From assembly GCA_026315105.1 (NCBI GenBank), contig CM048745.1, positions 742,757,006 through 742,821,005 of the forward strand: a stretch of DNA of 64,000 bases. The letters are read 5' to 3'. Source of the DNA: Locusta migratoria. Its lineage: Eukaryota > Arthropoda > Insecta > Orthoptera > Acrididae. Below the pieces are notes generated by a model, which saw only the letters and a program-made list of their open reading frames with translations, was not told the origin of the DNA and ran no database searches. This document shows positions 58,471-64,000 of this stretch, piece by piece (the stretch's first letter is position 1; each line of letters begins with the position of its first letter). Position numbers and translations under genes: made by a program.

Positions 58471-59019
58471 ATTTCGTGGACTTTTTGATCTCGATTTTCG
58501 AGGAAACCAAGGCGCATTGGAATAAATCCTTTTAGCTTGGTAGTCCGGAGGAGTTCCCGCACGACATACCTGCGACCCATCAAAATTCGTTTGCACCGTA
58601 CTTGGTGTTCCCCTTGTTAGACGTGCTGATCTGTAAACAGCTTTGAGTGACGTCACACAGTAGGGCGGCGTGGCGCAGCGCCTTGTGACACGCCCGGCCG
58701 CGGAAATGTACTCGGTGTGGGAGCAAGCAGCAAGTGTTTGATCTGGCGAGCACGTGGGCCGGCGATAAGCGGTTGTGGCCACTGCGCGGAGGAAGGGGAA
58801 CTCCCGCGCCGCGCCGCGCACACTCAGTGTCGCCTGACGCCACCAAGGCCGCCAACGCCGCTGTTCTGCCTGCACAGTGCACACGCCGCGGCAGAGGCGG
58901 GGACGTAGCCTGCATTTTCTCAAAAAGGCGTTCCGATTTGTTAACCTTGTCTTAGGTACCGTGTATTTCGCAAAGAGATGGGACGCGGTGTATCGAATAG
59001 ATCACCATCATCTTCTTTT
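58471..59019. other. GC-rich island and flanks
   Basis: 58,650-58,910 is strongly GC- and CpG-rich (GGCGGCGTGGCGCAGCGCC, CGCGCCGCGCCGCGCACAC). Open frames on both strands are arginine- and alanine-rich without domains. Possible CpG island or promoter remnant; no stronger claim. Confidence 0.45.
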
Positions 59020-59158
59020 TCTATATCCATAAATGAGAATGTCTTTTCGGTGTACGTTTATCACGTCTGAACCACAAGACATAAAGAGCTAAAAATTTGG
59101 ACAGTTACTAATGTCTACCCGGGGAAGGCTTTAGGCACGGTTTTATGGCGATCGGATA
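59020..59158 (+). mobile_element. Helitron 5'-end fragment (H1/H2 family)
   Basis: TCTATATCCATAAATGAGAA, TTTTCGGTGTACGTTTATCA, CGTCTGAACCACAAGACATA and GGGGAAGGCTTTAGGCACGG match the complement of the distal 5' unit of H2 (46,050-46,170). Only the first about 140 bp are present; the foldback element follows directly. Confidence 0.78.
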
Positions 59159-59166
59159 CCTTTATA

Positions 59167-59807
59167 CAGGGTGTTTCACTAAGTGTTTTTGCCTCTATAG
59201 CTTATAAAATAATAGGTGACGGGAAATTTTAATACTGTAGGTCAACACAAGAAATGTTACACTTTCTGCGGAGCTATGAACATAGTTTATTGTATCATTT
59301 TCGAGAGAGTTACGCACAAAGATGTAATTTTTTTAAATGGAATAATAGTTTTTTCTATCGTGCATTGGATTCGATGAAACCAGCTGCGTCCGAATCAATT
59401 TAAACTACATTCCTATCACTGTCAGTTTGGGAGCTACCACCCTTCAAAGTTCCGGGGGCGGAGGCTGCGATAGCGTAGCAGACTGGCCGAGTGGCTATCC
59501 CCTGGGGCAGGGCCCACTGTCTCATGACCACCAGCCAGTTAGATACGCTGTCGTAGCCACCGCCCCCTACACTTTGAAGGGTTGTAGCTCCCAAACTAAC
59601 AGTGATACGACTGTAGTTTTAATTGATTTGGACGCAGCTGGTTTCAACGAATCCAATGCACGATAGAAAAAACTATTGTTCCAATTAAAAATTTATATCT
59701 TTGTGCTGTAACTCTTTGGAAAATGGTACAATAAACCATGTACATAGCTCCGCATGAAAGTCTAACATTTCTTGTGTTGACCTACCGCATTAAAATTTAC
59801 CGTCAAA

Positions 59808-59811
<4 letters not shown>
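59167..59811. mobile_element. Foldback (palindromic) element of about 650 bp
   Basis: Two long inverted arms (about 59,205-59,505 and 59,515-59,811) meet near 59,510. Blocks such as GGGAGCTAC-ACCCTTCAAAG, GTCC-AATCAATT and CAATGCACGATAGAAAAAAC are mirrored. The left end begins CAGGGTGTTTCACTAAGTG after TA, a Tc1/mariner-like start. The right arm stops about 45 bp short because a TA microsatellite (59,812-59,881) occupies that place. The mirror ORFs that begin MGATTLQS on both strands are a by-product of the palindrome. Confidence 0.85.

Positions 59812-59881
<70 letters not shown>
59812..59881. repeat. (TA)35 microsatellite at the foldback end
   Basis: Uninterrupted 70 bp TA tract replacing the terminal part of the right foldback arm; the mirrored left sequence is GCTTATAAAATAATAGG, a possible seed. 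Confidence 0.95.
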
Positions 59882-59882
<1 letters not shown>

Positions 59883-60271
59883 TTAATTGTGCCAATTTTG
59901 TTTTAAAGAAAGCAGTTCTCTCTTTCCAAAAATTTAATATGTTGAAATTAGCTTTAAAATTTAAATTTTATAGTTTAGCACTGAATTTAATATTCTTTTC
60001 ACTTTCAACGACACTCGGGGAAACTTCTGGAAATGATAAGACCCTACTTGGTAACAATGTCTTAGGACAATGACGTGGTAGAAGTTCTTTAAGTTTTAGG
60101 TTATTATTAGAAAAATTAGTTTCTCAAGCTCAAAACTGGGTAACGCCTTACAAAATGTCTAAACTCTGTGTGGTCGGAAATTATTGGAGCGGTCTTACAT
60201 TGCGTCCTCGTTGTTGAAGAGCAGGATGCGCCGACTCCGACAATGGTGCAGGCACGGTACCAATCCAGTGT
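59882..60271. other. Unassigned sequence
   Basis: AT-rich part followed by about 150 bp just before the RTE (codons for SEIIGAVLHCVLVVEEQDAP) with no family recognised. These codons lie upstream in the same frame as the RTE EN and so lengthen its ORF artificially. Confidence 0.4.
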
Positions 60272-61226
60272 TAATCGAGTAGGAAAATTAGAAAATTTAA
60301 AAAGGGAAATGGATAGGTTGAAGTTAGATATAGTGGGGATTAGTGAAGTTCGGTGGCAGGATGAACAGGATTTCTGGTCAGGTGAGTACAGGATTATAAA
60401 TACAAAATCAGTTGGGGGTATCACAGGAGTAGGACTGATAATGAATAAGAAAATAGGAATGCGGGTAAACTACTATGACCAGCACAGTGATCGCATTATC
60501 ATTGTCAAGATAGATACGAAGCCAACACCGACAACAGTAGTACAGGTTTATATGCCAACTAGCTCTGCCGATGATGAGGAAATCGAAGAAATATATGAGG
60601 AGCTAAAGGAAATTATTCAGACAATTAAGAGAGAGGAAAACTTAATTGTTATGGGGGACTGGAATTCGGTAGTAGGACAAGGAAGGGAAGGGAGGATAGT
60701 AGGTGAATATGGTCTGGGCAAAAGGAATGAAAGAGGAAGCCGCCTGGTAGAATTTTGCACAGAACATAATTTAGTTATAACAAACACCTGGTTCAAGAAT
60801 CACAAAAGAAGGTTGTATACGTGGAAGAGACCAGGAGACACCGGAAGATACCAGATAGATTTTGTAATGGTAAGACATACATTTCGGAACCAGGATCTAC
60901 AGTGTAAGACATACCCAGGGGCAGATATAGACTCTGACCATAACTTGTTGGTTATGAACTATAGGCTGAAACTAAAGAAACTACAAAAAGGTAGGAAAAT
61001 AAGGAGATGGGACCTGGATAAATTGAAGGAACCTGAGGTTCTTAAGAATTTCAGAGGGAGCTTTAGGCAACAATTGACAGATACAGGGGAAAATAAAACA
61101 GTAGAGGAGGAATGGATAAAATTGAGAGATGAAATAGTGAAGGTAGCAGAGGACAAAATAGGTAGGAAGGAAAGACCTACAAAAAAATCCTTGGATATCA
61201 CAGGAGATACTAAATTTAATCGATGA
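60272..61226 (+). pseudogene. RTE endonuclease ORF (R5)
   Basis: An open frame of 352 codons, of which about 318 are RTE. Motifs: LKLDIVGISEVRWQDEQDFW (catalytic Glu), GLIMNKKIGMRVNYY, TVVQVYMPTSSADDEEIEEI, ENLIVMGDWNSVVGQGREGR (D-x-N), RLYTWKRPGDTGRYQIDFVM, KTYPGADIDSDHNLLVMNYR (S-D-H). Only the first strand with the catalytic Asn (W-N-V-R in R2) is missing. The frame ends at GDTKFNR through a frameshift into the linker frame at about 61,215. Confidence 0.92.
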
Positions 61227-61229
61227 AAG

Positions 61230-63087
61230 GAGAAAATATAAAAATGCAGTAAATGAAACGGGCAAAATGGAGTACAGACGACTAAGAAATGAGATTGACA
61301 GGAAGTGCAAAATGGCTAAGCAGGAGTGGCTAGAAGGCAAATGCAAAGATGTAGAAGAATGTATAAATAGGGGAAAAATAGATACAGCCTACAGGAAAAT
61401 AAAAGAAACATTTGGAGATAAGAGAAACAGCTCTATGAATATCAAGGACACTGATGGAAAACCAGTTCTCAGCAAAGAAGGGAAAGCTGAAAGGTGGAAA
61501 GAGTATATAGAGGGGCTCTACAAAGGAAATGAACTTCGAGACAATATTGTAGGAAGGGAAGAGGATGTAGATGAAGATGAAATAGGAGATACTATACTGA
61601 GAGAAGAATTTGTCAGCGCCCTGAAAGACCTACGCCGAAACAAGGCCCCTTGGAGTAGATGATATTCCCTCAGAGCTACTGAAGTCTCTGGGAGAACCAG
61701 CCATGACAAAATTGTTTCACCTGGTGTGTAAGATGTATGAGACAGGTGAAATACCCTCAGACTTTAAGAAAAATGTTATAATCCCCATCCCTAAGAAAGC
61801 AGGTGCAGACAGGTATGAAAACTACAGAACCATCAGTTTAATAAGTCATGGTTGCAAAATACTAACGCGAATTATATACAGAAGGATGGAAAAGCTGGTA
61901 GAAGCCGAACTCGGGGAAGATCAGTTTGGGTTCAGGAGAAATGTAGGAACACGGGAGGCAATACTCACTTTACGGCTTATCCTAGAAGATAGACTAAGAA
62001 AAGGCAAACCTACATTTCTAGCTTTTGTAGATTTGGAGAAGGCTTTTGACAATGTTGATTGGAATAAACTCTTTCAAGTTCTGAAGCAAGCAGGAGTAAA
62101 ATATAGGTAACGTAAGGTTATTTACAACTTGTACAAAATCCAGACAGCGGTTGTCAGAGTTGAAGGGAATGAAAGGGATGCAGTAGTTGGAAAGGAAGTA
62201 AGACAGGGTTGTATTCTTTCTCCAATGTTGTTCAATTTGTACATTGAGCAAGCTATAAAGGAAAGCAAGGAGAAATTTGGTGAAGGAATTAAAGTTCAGG
62301 GGGAAGAATTAAAAACATTACGTTTTGCCGACGACATAGTAATTCTGTCAGATACAGCAAAGGACCTGGAAGAGCAATTGAACGGAATGGACAGTGTGCT
62401 GAAAGGTGCATATAAGATGAACATTAACAAGAGCAAAACTAGGGTAATGGAGTGCAGCGTAAGAAAATCAGGTGATGCTGAAGGAATTAGATTAGGTAAC
62501 GAAGCAATAAAGGAGGTAGATGAGTTTTGTTACTTGGGCTGTAAAATAACAAATGATGGTCGCAGTACAGAGGATATAAAATGCAGAATGGCAATGGGTA
62601 GAAAAGCGTTCTTGAAAAAAAGAAATTTGTTAACATCGAATATTGATTTAAACCCAAGGAAGTCCTTTCTGAAGGCATTTGTATGGAGTGTTGCCTTGTA
62701 TGGGTGTGAGACATGGACGATAAACAGTGCGGACAGGAAGAGGATTGAGGCTTTTGAAATATGGTGCTACAGAAGAATGCTGAAGATTAGGTGGGTGGAT
62801 CGCCTAACTAATGAGTAGGTACTGAACAGAATCGGGGAGAAAAGGAATTCAGGCATACCTTGACTAAAAGAAGGGATCGATTGGTAGGACACATTCTTAG
62901 ACATCAAGGAATTGTGAATTTAGCGTTGGAGGTAAGTGTATGGGGAAAAAATCGCAGGGGAAGACCAAGAGATCGATACAGTAAGCAGATTCAGACAGAT
63001 GTAGGTTGTCGCTCTTATGTGGAGATGAAGAGGGTTGCTGAGGATAGGGTATTGTGGAGAGTTGCATCAAACCAGTCTCCGGACTGA
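61230..63087 (+). pseudogene. RTE reverse transcriptase and C-terminal domain (R5)
   Basis: Linker EYRRLRNEIDRKCKMAKQEW (from 61,267) to LKDLRRNKAPW, frameshift at about 61,652, then VDDIPSELLKSLGEPAMTKL, DFKKNVIIPIPKKAGADRYE, YRTISLISHGCKILTRIIYR, DQFGFRRNVGTREAILTLRL, FVDLEKAFDNVDWNKLFQVL, a single stop (TAG then G) at about 62,108, RKVIYNLYKIQTAVVRVEGN, RQGCILSPMLFNLYIEQAIK, LRFADDIVILSDTAKDLEEQ (catalytic FADD intact), NINKSKTRVMECSVRKSG, FCYLGCKITNDGRSTEDIK, KAFLKKRNLLTSNI, WSVALYGCETWTINSADRK, FEIWCYRRMLKIRWVDRLTN, stop at 62,816, one frameshift near 62,850, RDRLVGHILRHQGIVNLALE, RGRPRDRYSKQIQTDVGC. Five lesions in total, so inactive but recent. Confidence 0.93.
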
Positions 63088-63105
63088 AGACCACAACAAC
63101 AACAT

Positions 63106-63698
63106 CATAATAAGCTACAACAGAACCTACAAAAATTTAAAATTTAATACGTATTTGAAATACACATCTGGATGCTAACATTACAGTGCCTCTTTCAGAA
63201 ATTTCAGCGGCATAATCTTGCTATCCAGATGCTTCCTTATCCTCTACAGACATTTTCAGGGGTCTTTTCCTTACTCTGGGCTCTTTACTGGTGGCTTCCG
63301 CAGCCCTTTCATCTTCATCTAGTCGCTGACGATCTATTGCAGTTAGAGCAGCTATCACATTATTTCCTGTTTGGATGCCTAATTTGACCATTACTTTTTT
63401 CTGCTAATTATACCATCATTGAAACAGATAACAGCACCAGTCACACCTATTTTGAGCACTGTCCTCCAACAAACACTGTTCATGGTTCTCGTTGCCACAC
63501 GCATCTGTTGAAACTCTCATTAGGATTTTGTGTGCAGTCATGTAGAAACTTGCAAAGTAATTTTTTATCTGCAATGTCGCTGTATATTCGCTATGTTGTT
63601 TCCATGGCTGTGGCAGGAATGGAATGTTTATGGTGATATTCCTTGCCTGAAGCATCAGCATGGCCAATGTACAGACATTTGTTCAAAGAGCGTTTAAG
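63106..63698. other. Unassigned sequence, possible coding relic on minus strand
   Basis: The minus-strand frame 63,416-63,667 (TINIPFLPQPWKQHSEYTAT, LLEDSAQNRCDWCCYLFQ) and following minus-strand codons RKRPLKMSVEDKEASG near 63,210-63,270 look mildly gene-like, but I do not recognise the family and stops interrupt them. Confidence 0.35.
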
Positions 63699-63706
63699 AC
63701 TATAAT

Positions 63707-63953
63707 GTTCTTGTTGTTGTTGTGGTCTTCCGTCCGCAGACTGGTTTGATGCATCTCTCCACGCTACCCTGTCCTGTGCAAGTCTCTTCATCCGAGAATA
63801 CGTTCGGCAACCTACATCCTTTTGAATCTGCTTACTGTATTCGTCCCTCGGTCTCCCTCTACGACTTTTACTCCACACACTTCCTTGTAATGCAAAGTTG
63901 ACAATTCCTTGATGTTTCAGAATGTGTCCCACCAATCTACCCCTTCTCTTAAT
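63707..63953 (-). mobile_element. RTE 3'-end fragment (copy R6), 8 bp target duplication
   Basis: 3' end GTTCTTGTTGTTGTTGTGG at the left. The minus strand encodes RRGRLVGHILKHQGIVNFAL, SRRGRPRDEYSKQIQKDVGC and RMKRLAQDRVAWRDASNQSA, the last 80 codons of the RTE. ACTATAAT at 63,699-63,706 and 63,954-63,961 is the target duplication, so the copy inserted in its truncated form. Confidence 0.94.
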
Positions 63954-64000
63954 ACTATAATATTTAAAAGTAAATAAACCATACACTTTTGTATGTTGTT

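Larger units (their letters stand above)
60272..63105 (+). mobile_element. RTE-clade LINE, best preserved copy (R5)
   Basis: Plus strand from the EN (starting at NRVGKLENLKREMD) through linker and RT to the C-terminal domain and the tail CTGAAGACCACAACAACAAC at about 63,100. 5'-truncated by about 220 bp plus leader relative to R2. It contains the linker and RT fingers deleted in R2, so it is the reference copy for the other R elements (R1, R2, R4, R6). Confidence 0.93.

Noticed and set aside
59400..59666. Two frames on opposite strands that both begin MGATTLQS
   Set aside because: A consequence of the perfect palindrome around 59,510, not two genes.

Overview
This window is repeat-dense eukaryotic DNA with no gene that I can support as an intact host gene. 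The content fits a giant insect genome, most likely an orthopteran (grasshopper or locust type). That assignment is an inference from: many copies of a tRNA-derived SINE with a fixed head and tail, long-branch LINE/RTE relics, mariner/Tc1-like transposases, Helitron ends, Penelope-like DNA, AT-rich filler, and frequent (TA)n, (CA)n, (CT)n and homopolymer tracts. Nothing prokaryotic is present (no operons, ribosome binding sites or CRISPR).

Layout. 1-1.6 kb: minus-strand LINE with a SINE-2 fragment; a SINE-1 follows at 1.6-1.85. 2.4-3.2 kb: an unnamed repeat carrying a palindromic insertion. 4.2-5.9 kb: SINE-1 and a TIR element that starts with a THAP-type zinc-finger exon. 6.45-9.43 kb: plus-strand LINE split by an RTE whose 5' part is inverted. 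11.6-18.2 kb: one minus-strand LINE split by three insertions (a THAP-bearing TIR element, an RTE, and a foldback element with tRNA-like modules). 18.2-19.9 kb: second copy of the 2.4 kb repeat, opened by a second tRNA-bearing inverted complex. 19.9-21.1 kb: LINE split by a SINE. 21.6-23.0 and 27.7-29.0 kb: two copies of another LINE. 24-27.6 kb: mariner relics, one inserted in an older repeat. 29-33 kb: a DUF4817-type IS630/Tc1/mariner relic broken by a SINE, a second RTE-like LINE and a palindrome. 35-37.4 kb: an intron-containing, decayed transposase-like gene; a relative lies at 44 kb. 39.6-46.2 kb: two related non-autonomous Helitrons around a Tc1-like relic and a long-TIR IS630-type element. 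47-50.6 kb: Helitron 5' end, then an RTE interrupted by a SINE and by a Penelope-like element with a GIY-YIG domain and promoter. 51-58 kb: Helitron fragments, SINEs, microsatellites. 57.8-58.5 kb: LINE RT fragment. 59-60 kb: Helitron 5' end and a 650 bp foldback. 60.3-63.1 kb: the best preserved RTE. 63.7-64 kb: RTE 3' fragment.

The elements work together only in the sense of parasite nesting. The RTE and LINE copies supplied the EN/RT machinery; the SINEs probably used LINE machinery, because many are flanked by clean 8-13 bp target duplications. In at least six places the target duplication lets the host element be read through in frame once the insert is mentally removed, giving a relative order of events.

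The most interesting signals are: a hammerhead-ribozyme-like core (CUGANGA, short stem, GAAAC) in three different repeat types; two foldback complexes that put tRNA-like modules between terminal inverted repeats; two non-autonomous TIR elements with THAP first exons; and an intron-retaining relic of a transposase-like gene family.
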